Below, in pieces: positions 1-7,654 of a stretch of 56,587 nucleotides of DNA. Each line of letters begins with the position of its first letter. Positions within the stretch are counted from its first letter, which is position 1. The stretch is from assembly GCF_021206925.1 (NCBI RefSeq), contig NZ_JAJPRF010000021.1:1-56587 (forward strand). The letters run 5' to 3'. A program made the position numbers and the translations under genes. The DNA is from Rhodoflexus caldus. Lineage in GTDB: Bacteria; Bacteroidota; Bacteroidia; Cytophagales; Thermoflexibacteraceae. Below the pieces are notes generated by a model. The model searched no databases. It had not been told where the DNA came from and saw nothing but the letters and a program-made list of their open reading frames with translations.

Positions 1-60
1 GTTGACCGGAAACAGTTCGGGACTTTTGCCCGGTCGCTGCTTAAAGACTACTTTGCCCAT
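1..60 (-). CDS. IS1182-like transposase, N-terminal fragment cut by window edge
   Basis: An open frame starts with ATG at 60 and continues off the window. Its first 20 residues begin MGKVVFKQ and end LFPVN. They resemble the start of IS1182-family transposases, which commonly open with a GK(I/V)VFK motif and then a (L)LFP segment. These enzymes move DNA by a DDE mechanism, but the catalytic part is not visible here. A TAnnTTTG-type -7 element (TATCTTTG at 91-84) lies 24 bases upstream. With only 20 residues the assignment is tentative, although it agrees with the terminal-repeat-like sequence at 103-133. Confidence 0.5.
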   Translation of the reverse strand, partial: MGKVVFKQRPGKSPELFPVN

Positions 61-102
61 GCACTTATATACTGCTTGCAAAGCAAAGATAATCAATTAA
101 TT

Positions 103-133
103 AGAGGCTATCCAGACTTTTCGGACAGCCTCT
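103..133. repeat. Hairpin at IS terminus, 11-bp stem
   Basis: The arms are 103-113 (AGAGGCTATCC) and 123-133 (GGACAGCCTCT), which pair over 11 bases with one G-U on the minus strand. On the plus strand the right arm is followed by TTTTGTAT. On the minus strand it is followed by AATTAATTG. It is probably the inverted-repeat tip of the insertion sequence. It may also end transcription entering or leaving the element, including from uvrB. Confidence 0.6.
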
Positions 134-163
134 TTTGTATATGCCTCTGAATTTGTGATTGGC

Positions 164-2209
164 TTATGAGGCTTCCAACTCTTCTTTTCGCTTTTTCAAA
201 GCTGTAAGTTCATCGCGCAGGCGGGCAGCTTCTATAAAATCCAATTCTCTGGCTGCGCGCTCCATATTTTTTTGTGTTTGTGCAATCAGTTTTTCCAATC
301 CTTTGGCATCCATCATAGCTACAATAGGCTCTGCTGCAATGTTGAAGCTGCCTTCGTCCGGCTCGATGTAAAAGTGTTTCCCTTCTTTGCCCTGTTTTTT
401 CGAGTCGGCTACCTTGGTTTGCTTAATAATTGCCTCCTTAGATTTGCTGACAGTCTTAGGCGTAATGCCGTGTGCTTCATTGTATGCCTGCTGGATGCTT
501 CGCCTGCGATTGGTTTCGTCAATTGCCTGTTGCATGGAATCCGTAATAGTATCGGCATACATGATTACTTTCCCCTCGGCATTGCGTGCAGCTCTGCCAA
601 TTGTCTGAATGAGTGAGCGCTGGTTGCGTAGGAAACCTTCCTTGTCTGCATCCATAATGGCAACCAACGATACTTCGGGCAAATCAAGCCCTTCGCGCAG
701 AAGATTGACCCCTATCAGTACATCAAAAACACCCAGCCGCAGCTCGCGCAGAATTTCTACGCGGTCAAGTGCTTTCACTTCCGAGTGAATATAGCGGGTT
801 TTAATCCCCATTCGGCTCAGGTATTTGGTGAGTTCTTCTGCCATTCGTTTGGTAAGCGTTGTTACCAGTACTCTTCCTCCGCGTTTGATGTGTTCATCAA
901 CTTCTTCCAGCAAGTTGTCTATCTGATTTTGCGAAGGGCGTACGCTGATTTCAGGGTCTAATAATCCGGTAGGGCGAATAATTTGCTCAACCACTACACC
1001 TTCGCAGACTGCCAGCTCATAGTCACCCGGGGTAGCGCTTACATAAATGACCTGATTAATTTTTTCCTCAAATTCATTGAAAGTAAGCGGGCGATTGTCC
1101 AGAGCGGAAGGCAGCCTGAAACCATAATCCACCAAAGTAATTTTACGCGAGCGGTCGCCTCCCCACATCGCCCGAATTTGCGGTACGGTAACGTGGCTTT
1201 CATCTATCACTATCAGATAGTCATCGGGAAAATAATCTAACAAACAAAAAGGGCGAGTTCCCGGCGGGCGGCGGTCAAAATAGCGCGAATAGTTTTCAAT
1301 GCCGGAACAGTAGCCGAGTTCGCGCATCATTTCTAAGTCGAACTCAGTTCTTTCCTGAATGCGCTTCGCTTCTATGTACTTATGCTCCGACTCAAAAAAT
1401 TTGATTTGAGCCACTAAATCATCTTGTATTTCTTTGATAGCTGTTTGCAAAAGGTCTTTACCCGTAACAAACAGATTGGCGGGAAAAATTGTGATTTTGA
1501 ACTCGTCAGAAATTTTGCTGCCACTTTCGGGGTCAATCCGCTGAATGCTTTCTATCTCATCGCCCCAGAATAAAATTCGGTAAGCGAAGTCCGCATACGC
1601 GGGGAATATGTCCACCGTATCACCTTTGACACGAAACGTGCCGCGCTTAAACTGTACCTCCGTGCGATTGTAAAGGATATCTACCAGTTGGAACAACAGG
1701 CGATTGCGCGAAATAACCTGCCCTCTGGTAAGTTGAATCAGATGTTTACCAAACTCATAAGGATTGCCTATGCCGTAAATACAAGAAACCGAAGCTACGA
1801 CAATCACATCATTTCGGCCTGACATCAGGGCAGAAGTAGCGCTAAGACGCAGTTTTTCTATCTCCTCGTTAATAGACAGGTCTTTTTCTATGTAGGTATT
1901 GGAGGTCGGAATGTAGGCTTCCGGCTGATAATAGTCGTAATAAGAGATGAAATATTCTACCGCATTATTGGGAAAAAATTGCTTTAACTCCCCGTATAAC
2001 TGTGCGGCAAGCGTTTTATTGTGGCTCAACACAAGTGTAGGGCGATTGGTTTGGGCAATTACATTGGCAATGGTAAACGTTTTACCCGAGCCCGTAACTC
2101 CTAACAGAATTTGTGCCCGCTCGCCGGATTCTATGCCGGCAACTAATTGTTGAATGGCTTTGGGCTGGTCGCCGGTAGGCTCATACTCGGATTTGAGTTG
2201 AAATTGCAT
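164..2209 (-). CDS. uvrB: Excinuclease ABC subunit B
   Basis: UvrB is the damage-verification subunit of nucleotide excision repair. It is loaded onto DNA by UvrA and then recruits UvrC for incision. The 681-residue length is normal for the family. Visible features are the Walker A motif GVTGSGKT (residues 37-44), the beta-hairpin segment [12 protein letters not shown] that clamps [12 protein letters not shown] in helicase motif II position, and QTIGRAARN (motif VI). The C-terminal UVR motif, which contacts UvrC, ends with [15 protein letters not shown]. The gene stands alone and is divergent from the outer-membrane protein gene at 2400. No clean promoter could be picked on the minus strand. 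The IS1182-like element lies about 30 bases behind its stop codon, so the IS end now forms its 3' flank. Confidence 0.97.
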   Translation of the reverse strand: MQFQLKSEYEPTGDQPKAIQQLVAGIESGERAQILLGVTGSGKTFTIANVIAQTNRPTLVLSHNKTLAAQLYGELKQFFPNNAVEYFISYYDYYQPEAYIPTSNTYIEKDLSINEEIEKLRLSATSALMSGRNDVIVVASVSCIYGIGNPYEFGKHLIQLTRGQVISRNRLLFQLVDILYNRTEVQFKRGTFRVKGDTVDIFPAYADFAYRILFWGDEIESIQRIDPESGSKISDEFKITIFPANLFVTGKDLLQTAIKEIQDDLVAQIKFFESEHKYIEAKRIQERTEFDLEMMRELGYCSGIENYSRYFDRRPPGTRPFCLLDYFPDDYLIVIDESHVTVPQIRAMWGGDRSRKITLVDYGFRLPSALDNRPLTFNEFEEKINQVIYVSATPGDYELAVCEGVVVEQIIRPTGLLDPEISVRPSQNQIDNLLEEVDEHIKRGGRVLVTTLTKRMAEELTKYLSRMGIKTRYIHSEVKALDRVEILRELRLGVFDVLIGVNLLREGLDLPEVSLVAIMDADKEGFLRNQRSLIQTIGRAARNAEGKVIMYADTITDSMQQAIDETNRRRSIQQAYNEAHGITPKTVSKSKEAIIKQTKVADSKKQGKEGKHFYIEPDEGSFNIAAEPIVAMMDAKGLEKLIAQTQKNMERAARELDFIEAARLRDELTALKKRKEELEAS

Positions 2210-2324
2210 AGTGCAAATTAAAAGTTTTCACGTTTTTAGGAGCGAAATCTTTGGGATTAAAAATTATTTTATAGATTTGCCGACAACTCAATAACAGAAA
2301 ATTAAGCAAAAGCGAACGCGAAAC

Positions 2325-2355
2325 TTTCAAATTACCGTTACTATGCTTAGTTTTG
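2325..2355 (+). promoter_or_regulatory. Bacteroidota-type promoter for the outer-membrane protein gene
   Basis: TTTC at 2325-2328, a 19-base spacer, and TAGTTTTG at 2348-2355 match the TTTG-N19-TAnnTTTG consensus with a single mismatch. Transcription would start near 2362, giving a leader of roughly 38 bases before the ATG at 2400. Confidence 0.65.
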
Positions 2356-2399
2356 TGTGGAATTACAATTAATAAACTTAAGAAAAACACTTACAATCC

Positions 2400-3176
2400 A
2401 TGAAAAACGGTTTGAAAAAAGTTACTCTGTTGGCAGCCCTTGCCGTTGGTGCCTTCACTTTTGGCGCTAATGCACAAGACGCTTCTACACCTGAGAAGCA
2501 AAGCAGCTTTATTTTAGGGGTACGTACCGGCGTTAACGTGAACGATTTCTCAGTTTCTGGTACAACAAAATCTACTACTGCTCTGGCTGGTGCTCAGGCA
2601 ACGGTATTTGCAATGTACAATGTAAACAGCTGGGTAGGCATGTCTCTTGAGGCAGGTTTCTCTCAGAGTGGTGCAGCTCGTTTTACTCCTGGTGCAGGTC
2701 GTGTAACTGCAACTCCCGGTGGTACTACTACAGTAGTTTCAGGTAACCTGAACGACTACCGCCTGAGCAACGTACAGGCTAACCTGTTGTCTTACTTCAA
2801 GCTCCCTGTACTGTCCGTATATGAGCCTAAAGTATTCATTGGCCCTTCTTTTGACTTCAACGTACACGCTACTAACAACGTAGAAGGTTACCGTTTCGGT
2901 TCTCCTACCAAGTATCGCGTTGATGCTACTAACCAATTCAAAGCTATGGATATCGGTATGATTATCGGTACCGGTGTTGATTTCGACCTGAAGTGGGCTA
3001 CTTTGATGCTGGATGCACGCTATCGTCATGGCTTCACTGATATCAACAACGCTTATGGTCAATCTGCAAACTGGATTGGCAACACTGATGGCAGCGGCTA
3101 TCCTTTGAGCCTTGGCAACCAAGATATTCGTACTCGCGGTTTGAGCTTCCAAGTTGGTTTGGGCTTCAAACTCTAA
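2400..3176 (+). CDS. Outer-membrane beta-barrel protein (PorT/OMP_b-brl_2-like)
   Basis: This 258-residue protein starts with a signal peptide (residues 1-26, cleavage after FTFGANA). Next come alternating hydrophobic/polar beta strands with many Gly, Thr and aromatic residues. It ends with FQVGLGFKL, a terminal strand of the kind recognised by the BAM machinery. This fits the small 8- to 10-stranded barrels common in Bacteroidota; the specific role is unknown. Codon choice is conspicuously restricted (many CGT, GGT, AAC, CTG codons). Together with a near-consensus promoter and a strong terminator, that suggests high expression. It is a single-gene transcription unit. Some members of this fold bind other secretion or envelope proteins, but nothing here shows that. 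Confidence 0.85.
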   Translation: MKNGLKKVTLLAALAVGAFTFGANAQDASTPEKQSSFILGVRTGVNVNDFSVSGTTKSTTALAGAQATVFAMYNVNSWVGMSLEAGFSQSGAARFTPGAGRVTATPGGTTTVVSGNLNDYRLSNVQANLLSYFKLPVLSVYEPKVFIGPSFDFNVHATNNVEGYRFGSPTKYRVDATNQFKAMDIGMIIGTGVDFDLKWATLMLDARYRHGFTDINNAYGQSANWIGNTDGSGYPLSLGNQDIRTRGLSFQVGLGFKL

Positions 3177-3198
3177 TCTGAGTAATTAAGAATAACTG

Positions 3199-3239
3199 AA
3201 AAGGGGATTGGCTTAGGTCAATCCCCTTTTTAATTTTTA
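3199..3239 (+). terminator. Rho-independent terminator after the outer-membrane protein gene
   Basis: A perfect 12-bp stem (3199-3210 with 3219-3230, core GGGGATTG/CAATCCCC) encloses an 8-base loop. It is followed by a T-rich run to 3239. It begins 22 bases after the stop codon. Confidence 0.9.
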
Positions 3240-3253
3240 TTACCATTTTGCCT

Positions 3254-3919
3254 ATGGGAGTTATACCTTCATGGAAAATCAATGCAGCCCGCTGGATTCG
3301 GGCAATTGAGCAGAATGAAATTGTCAGTCGCCGGTTAGCTACTAATCAGGCAATTATTGATGCCATCCTGTCGCTTCAGCCCAAGTCTGTATTAGATATG
3401 GGCTGTGGCGAAGGCTGGCTTGTGCGCGCATTGACGGCACATCATATTCAATCGGCAGGAGCGGACGCCGTTGAAGAACTGATAGATTATGCTGCTGCCA
3501 AAGGCACGGAGCAATACTTTGTTGCCTCTTATGAAGAAATTTTGCAGGGCAAATTACACGGGCACAGGTTTGATGTGCTTTCATTCAATTTTTCACTTTT
3601 TGAACAAGAACTGACAGCCAATATGCTGGCTTTTGCCTCCAATCTCTTGCATGATGAGGGATATATCGTTATACAAACGCTGCACCCAATCAACATGCCA
3701 CCGGAACAACCGTATGTAAGCCATTGGGAGGAAGACAGCTGGCAAGGATTGAGCACGGGGTTTGACAGCCCGCACCGATGGTATTTTCGCACAATAGCCG
3801 ATTGGGTGGATGTTATTACCACCGGTGGATTCCAATTGGTAAAAGTAGCTGAGCCTCTGCATCCTCAAACGCAAAGGCCACTTTCACTCATATTGACAGG
3901 AAAATATCTTAAACAATAA
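3254..3919 (+). CDS. Class I SAM-dependent methyltransferase
   Basis: The protein is about 221 residues from the ATG at 3254; an in-frame TTG two codons earlier is less likely. The Rossmann-type SAM-binding motif I is VLDMGCGEGW, followed by an acidic residue region ending GADAVEELID (motif II). The segment FDVLSFNFSLFEQ fits motif IV. The family transfers methyl groups to small molecules or cofactors; the substrate cannot be read from the sequence. It follows the terminator of the outer-membrane protein gene, so it needs its own promoter, which I could not place convincingly. The OsmC-like gene follows after about 100 bases. Confidence 0.85.
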   Translation: MGVIPSWKINAARWIRAIEQNEIVSRRLATNQAIIDAILSLQPKSVLDMGCGEGWLVRALTAHHIQSAGADAVEELIDYAAAKGTEQYFVASYEEILQGKLHGHRFDVLSFNFSLFEQELTANMLAFASNLLHDEGYIVIQTLHPINMPPEQPYVSHWEEDSWQGLSTGFDSPHRWYFRTIADWVDVITTGGFQLVKVAEPLHPQTQRPLSLILTGKYLKQ

Positions 3920-3949
3920 TTGTATATACAACTATTTGTTATACTTTCG
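3919..3949 (+). promoter_or_regulatory. Candidate promoter for the OsmC/dioxygenase pair
   Basis: TTG at 3920-3922 and TACTTTCG at 3942-3949 are separated by a 19-base spacer. The -7 element has one mismatch to TAnnTTTG. Transcription would start near 3956, about 70 bases ahead of the ATG at 4026. Confidence 0.4.
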
Positions 3950-4025
3950 CGTATAATCGGTTGGCAGCAATGGCTTGCAGCGAAAAGTCGTACTTTTACT
4001 GCATCAATACCAATTCATACAATAC

Positions 4026-4424
4026 ATGGATAACATAATGGTGCATATCGGGCGCGACTTGTATCGCACCCTGTTGAGTAATGGCAGACACGAAGTCATC
4101 GCCGATGAACCGCCCGAATTTGGCGGAACTGATTTGGGATTCAGCCCCAGTGAGTTGTTGCTTAGCTCTTTAGGGGCATGTACCGGCATCACGCTGCGGA
4201 TGTATGCCGACCGCAAGGGCTGGCCATTGGAAGAGATAAAAATTTCGCTCAGTTTTGATTACGACAAGGCAGCAGGAAAGAGTATTATCGGCCGTAACAT
4301 TGAGCTGACAGGCGAGCTGGACGAAGAACAACGCAATCGGCTGCTGCAAATTGCTAATGCCTGTCCGATTCATAAAACCTTACAAAATCCGATTGAGATT
4401 AATACGCAACTCACAAAACTATGA
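4026..4424 (+). CDS. OsmC family protein
   Basis: The ATG at 4026 gives 132 residues, the usual size for this family. An in-frame TTG at 3975 would add 17 residues with no resemblance to the family. The two conserved cysteines are present: C52 in SSLGACTGI and C113 in IANACPIHKTL. OsmC/Ohr proteins reduce organic hydroperoxides through this cysteine pair; the YhfA-like branch, which this resembles, has less certain substrates. The stop codon overlaps the ATG of the dioxygenase gene (ATGA at 4421-4424), so the two are translationally coupled. The pairing suggests a detoxification unit for oxidised or electrophilic organic compounds. Confidence 0.88.
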   Translation: MDNIMVHIGRDLYRTLLSNGRHEVIADEPPEFGGTDLGFSPSELLLSSLGACTGITLRMYADRKGWPLEEIKISLSFDYDKAAGKSIIGRNIELTGELDEEQRNRLLQIANACPIHKTLQNPIEINTQLTKL

Positions 4425-5365
4425 ATCAGCAAGTGCTTGGTTTACACCATATTACGGCCATATCGGGCAATGCACAACGCAACTATGACTTTTATACGAA
4501 GGTTATGGGGCTGCGTTTCGTCAAAAAAACAGTCAATTTTGACGACCCTTTTACCTACCATTTCTACTATGGCAATTACGATGCTTCGCCCGGTACTATC
4601 CTGACGTTTTTCCCATGGTCGGGCATCAGCAAAGGCAAGCGCGGTGTAGGGACTGCCTCTGAGATAGGTTTTGCAGTGCCGGAAGGGAGTTTGGGCTTCT
4701 GGAAAGCACGTTTGGAAAAAGCAGGCATCATATTTAACAATCCTGCCAAAAAATTTGGTGAAGAATACCTGACTGCCTTAGACCCCGACGGTCTGAAATT
4801 GGAACTTACGGTAGTTAAAACATCCGCCACCGACAGCCGTGTACCTTTTGAAACGCCTGAAATAGACGCTACAAAGGCAATCAGAGGATTTCATAACACA
4901 ACATTGACATTGCGCAATATCAAACATACGGCAGATGTACTGACAGATATTATGGGTTACAGGTTGTCAGAGCAGCATGTCAATCGCTACCGCTTTGTAA
5001 CCGATGCCGTGGCTGATGCAGCGGTAATAGACTTGGTGGAAGCGCCCGGGGAAGCGCAAGGCGTAGTGGCAGGAGGTTCTATTCATCATGTGGCGTTTCG
5101 CGTAAAAGATGACGCGACGGAAATGGCGCTCCGTGAAAAAATTGCGGCTAAGGGTTTTAATATCACCCCACAAATTGACCGCATGTATTTTCATTCGCTG
5201 TATTTCCGCGAGCCGGGAGGCGTACTCTTTGAAATTGCCACCGATAACCCCGGCTTTACGGCAGATGAGCCTTTGGAGGCTTTGGGAACGGCATTGAAAC
5301 TGCCACCTCAGTATGAGCCGCGTCGTGCGCAGATTGAAACCGCACTGCCCCAACTGATTCTCTGA
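4421..5365 (+). CDS. Ring-cleaving dioxygenase of the VOC superfamily (MhqO/CatE-like)
   Basis: This 314-residue protein contains two vicinal-oxygen-chelate modules. The expected metal ligands are visible: H10 (GLHHITAISG), H223 (SIHHVAFRVKD) and E271 (GGVLFEIATD). Family members open aromatic diols such as hydroquinones, and the related MhqO protects Bacillus against quinones. The start overlaps the OsmC stop by four bases, and its stop abuts the stop of the convergent asparaginase gene with no gap. The coupling with OsmC supports a role in quinone or peroxide stress rather than growth on aromatics, but that is inference. No regulator of the MhqR or OhrR type is next to it. Confidence 0.88.
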   Translation: MNQQVLGLHHITAISGNAQRNYDFYTKVMGLRFVKKTVNFDDPFTYHFYYGNYDASPGTILTFFPWSGISKGKRGVGTASEIGFAVPEGSLGFWKARLEKAGIIFNNPAKKFGEEYLTALDPDGLKLELTVVKTSATDSRVPFETPEIDATKAIRGFHNTTLTLRNIKHTADVLTDIMGYRLSEQHVNRYRFVTDAVADAAVIDLVEAPGEAQGVVAGGSIHHVAFRVKDDATEMALREKIAAKGFNITPQIDRMYFHSLYFREPGGVLFEIATDNPGFTADEPLEALGTALKLPPQYEPRRAQIETALPQLIL

Positions 5366-6340
5366 TTATTGCACCAGATAAGGCGCTTCCATCAGTTGAT
5401 TGCCTTGTGGTGTATGCAGGGCATAGGTAAAGCCTTTTTGCAGCGCATAAGCCCCTGTTTGTCCTTGCAGGTTGATGGCAAGAAAACCCGCCTGAATGTC
5501 TTTATAGTTAGGGTTCTTTTGTATGAGGCGCTCTACGGCAAGTTTACAGGCTTGCTCGGGCGTATTTCCTTGCCGCATTAATTCCACAATCAGGTGAGCA
5601 GCAGCAATGCGCACAATGGATTCGCCAAGCCCTGTGGCTGTGGCAGCGCCAACGTCCCCATCTACGAAAAGTCCGCCGCCGACAATGGGCGAATCACCGA
5701 CGCGCCCGTGCATTTTATAGGCCAAACCGCTGGTAGTACATGCGCCTGCCAATTTGCCGCTGTTGTCTAACGCCAGCATACCGATAGTATCGTGGTTTTC
5801 GGCATTGATGCGGGGCTTGTATTCTTTCTTTTCCAACCATTTTTCCCACGCAGCTTTGGCTTGGTCGGTCAGCAGGTTTTCCTTTTTGAAACCGTTATCA
5901 AGGGCAAATTGCAGTGCACCTTCGCCAACCAGCAGCCAGTGAGGGGTTTTGTCCATTACCAATCTGGCAACGGAAATGGGGTGCATGATGTGTTCTAAGC
6001 AGGCGACAGCTCCGCAGCGGCTGTTATGATCCATAATGGCGGCATCCAGCGTTACGCGCCCGTCGCGGTCGGGCAGGCCGCCGTAGCCGACGCTATCTAC
6101 CTTGGGGTCTGCCTCCGTGATGCGCACTCCGGCCTCCACAGCGTCCAGCGCAGAGCCGTTATTACCTAAAAGTTTCCAAGCTTCGGCATTGGCCGGCAAT
6201 CCGTGGTCCCAAGTGGAAATTACGACAGGCTTAATAACAGCCGAAGTGTTTTGTTTGGCTTCCCGATTATCGGTCGTACAGCCTGTACCTATGGCTACAC
6301 TGCTCAGAGCGGTCAGTTGCAGAAAATTACGGCGGCGCAT
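5366..6340 (-). CDS. Exported N4-(beta-N-acetylglucosaminyl)-L-asparaginase-type Ntn hydrolase
   Basis: The protein has 324 residues. Residues 182-186 (NHDTI) hold the Thr185 that becomes the N-terminal nucleophile after autocleavage, as in glycosylasparaginases. RVGDSPIVGGGLF, the substrate-binding segment, is also intact. These enzymes cut the bond between asparagine and N-linked GlcNAc, or have related asparaginase/isoaspartyl activity. The N-terminus MRRRNFLQLTALSSV, followed by GTGC, combines a Tat-like arginine pair with a lipobox (Cys21). It therefore probably acts as a lipoprotein outside the cytoplasm. It is convergent with the dioxygenase gene, stop to stop without spacer. The next upstream gene on this strand starts at 6919, 30 bases before this ATG in transcription order, so they may be co-transcribed. 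Confidence 0.9.
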   Translation of the reverse strand: MRRRNFLQLTALSSVAIGTGCTTDNREAKQNTSAVIKPVVISTWDHGLPANAEAWKLLGNNGSALDAVEAGVRITEADPKVDSVGYGGLPDRDGRVTLDAAIMDHNSRCGAVACLEHIMHPISVARLVMDKTPHWLLVGEGALQFALDNGFKKENLLTDQAKAAWEKWLEKKEYKPRINAENHDTIGMLALDNSGKLAGACTTSGLAYKMHGRVGDSPIVGGGLFVDGDVGAATATGLGESIVRIAAAHLIVELMRQGNTPEQACKLAVERLIQKNPNYKDIQAGFLAINLQGQTGAYALQKGFTYALHTPQGNQLMEAPYLVQ

Positions 6341-6370
6341 AAATCAGTCATTTTGCGCCAAAATAAGCAT

Positions 6371-6919
6371 TTATTTATTCTCCCACGTGGTGTCAATGAT
6401 GCGTGCACGGCTTTTGCCCGGCTTTATCCGAAAATTTTTCCATTTAAACAGTTTCATGGGTTGTGAAATAGCCAGAAAAGCACCGCCGATAATGGCTGAC
6501 TCGCGTTGGTCGTACATGCGCGTAGGAATCAAGTCGGCAACGGCTGCCGCAAAAAGAAACCCACAGCCAACAAAAACTGCCTGATTGGAAAGCATGGGAA
6601 TGTGTTTCCTTGGGAAATGAAATGATTGAAAATCGCGCAGGGGGATAGCCTGTTTGCTTTGCACCAAATAAACGGCAGTGTCTTTTTCCCATATTTCACC
6701 GATGTAATCGCGCGTTTTTCTTTTTTCTCCGACTAATTTGAAGTAAATTTCACTTCCTTCCGGCAGGCGAATGCGCTTAGCGCTGTATCGGTCGAGCATA
6801 ATGTACTTACCCGACACAGTGCCGAGTTTTTGTGCAGCCACAGGCAGCGCCAATCCTGCCAACCCAATGGTTAAAACAATCCTGCCAATCAACAGCTTTA
6901 ATTGTGATGAGAGCTTCAT
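6371..6919 (-). CDS. Exported protein of unknown function
   Basis: This 182-residue protein has a signal peptide ending near VAAQK (residues 1-30). A beta-rich stretch follows, with RLPEGSEIYFKLVGEKRK (about 52-70). Two weak hydrophobic segments (AVFVGCGFLFAAAVADLI and AIIGGAFLAI) come later, then a basic C-terminus. The layout recalls small Cytophagia proteins predicted to sit in the envelope; I do not recognise a family. The sequence TATTTTTG at 6931-6924 is a good -7 element only five bases ahead of the ATG, which would give a nearly leaderless message. It is divergent from the lectin gene and upstream of the asparaginase gene on the same strand. Confidence 0.7.
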   Translation of the reverse strand: MKLSSQLKLLIGRIVLTIGLAGLALPVAAQKLGTVSGKYIMLDRYSAKRIRLPEGSEIYFKLVGEKRKTRDYIGEIWEKDTAVYLVQSKQAIPLRDFQSFHFPRKHIPMLSNQAVFVGCGFLFAAAVADLIPTRMYDQRESAIIGGAFLAISQPMKLFKWKNFRIKPGKSRARIIDTTWENK

Positions 6920-6952
6920 AGGTCAAAAATAAATGAAAACCCAATACGGGCT

Positions 6953-7654
6953 ATGCGAAAACTAATCTTCATTTTCTTGTACGTAGGGATGGCTGCTACT
7001 GTTCAGGGGCAATATGCCCTGATTGGCGATGCAGCCTACATGAATAACGACTGCATCCAACTTACGCCCGATGTTGCTTACAGCGAAGGCATAGCCTATT
7101 ACAAAACCCGCCTGAACTTGCAAAATTTCTTTCAGGTTGATTTTGACATTTACTTAGGCAATAAAGATGAGGGCGCAGACGGCATTACTTTCGTGATACA
7201 CAACGACAGGCGCGGATTTGAGGCGTTCGGCACTTGGGGCGAGTGCATGGGCTATGGCAGGTGGAGTAAGAACTACCGCGCAGGGGCTTACATTGCCCCA
7301 TCCGTTGCCGTAGAGTTTGATACCTATGAGAATTGGCGACAAAACGACCCGCCGCACGACCATGTGGCCTATTTAGAAGACGGCACGAATTATCACGAAA
7401 CCTACTGGCACGATAATAACCTTGAATTTAATTTGGAAGATGACATGCTGCACAGTTTCAGCTTCCGATGGGAGCCTGATAAGCAGCGGATTACAGTTTG
7501 GTTAGACGGCGAAATCGTACATCAAGGCATCCGCGACCTGATTAACGGCGTTTTCGGCGGAGAAACCCGCGTTATCTGGGGTTTTACTGCCTCCACAGGG
7601 CGCGCCAGCAACCTGCAATACTTCTGCCTGCGAAATTTGGCGTTAAAGGATTAA
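6953..7654 (+). CDS. Secreted L-type (legume-like) lectin domain protein
   Basis: The protein has 233 residues, with a signal peptide at about 1-20 (cleavage near VQGQ). The rest is a single L-type lectin fold. Conserved segments are FFQVDFDIYLG, GADGITFVIHND (the Asp of the sugar/metal site), AVEFDTYEN followed by NDPPHDHVAYL (metal-binding Asp/Asn/His loop), and VIWGFTASTG near the end. Bacterial homologues bind carbohydrate outside the cell and are usually fused to larger adhesins. Here the lectin stands alone with no sorting domain visible. It is convergent with purM and their stop codons overlap. The ligand cannot be inferred. Confidence 0.85.
   Translation: MRKLIFIFLYVGMAATVQGQYALIGDAAYMNNDCIQLTPDVAYSEGIAYYKTRLNLQNFFQVDFDIYLGNKDEGADGITFVIHNDRRGFEAFGTWGECMGYGRWSKNYRAGAYIAPSVAVEFDTYENWRQNDPPHDHVAYLEDGTNYHETYWHDNNLEFNLEDDMLHSFSFRWEPDKQRITVWLDGEIVHQGIRDLINGVFGGETRVIWGFTASTGRASNLQYFCLRNLALKD

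Larger units (their letters stand above)
1..133 (-). mobile_element. Left end of an IS1182-like insertion sequence (partial)
   Basis: The element runs off the left edge. Its outer end is placed near 133, where the minus strand begins AGAGGCTGTCCGAAAAGT. This resembles the terminal inverted repeats I remember for IS1182-family elements of Bacteroidota. A transposase reading frame starts inside it at 60. A promoter-like TATCTTTG lies at 91-84 on the minus strand. The element sits directly behind uvrB and points the same way. The family call is from memory of the protein start and the terminus; the other end and the target duplication are outside the window. Confidence 0.6.

Noticed and set aside
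2181-2390. 69-residue frame on the minus strand upstream of uvrB
   Set aside because: It covers the intergenic promoter region, overlaps the start of uvrB out of frame, and has no features.
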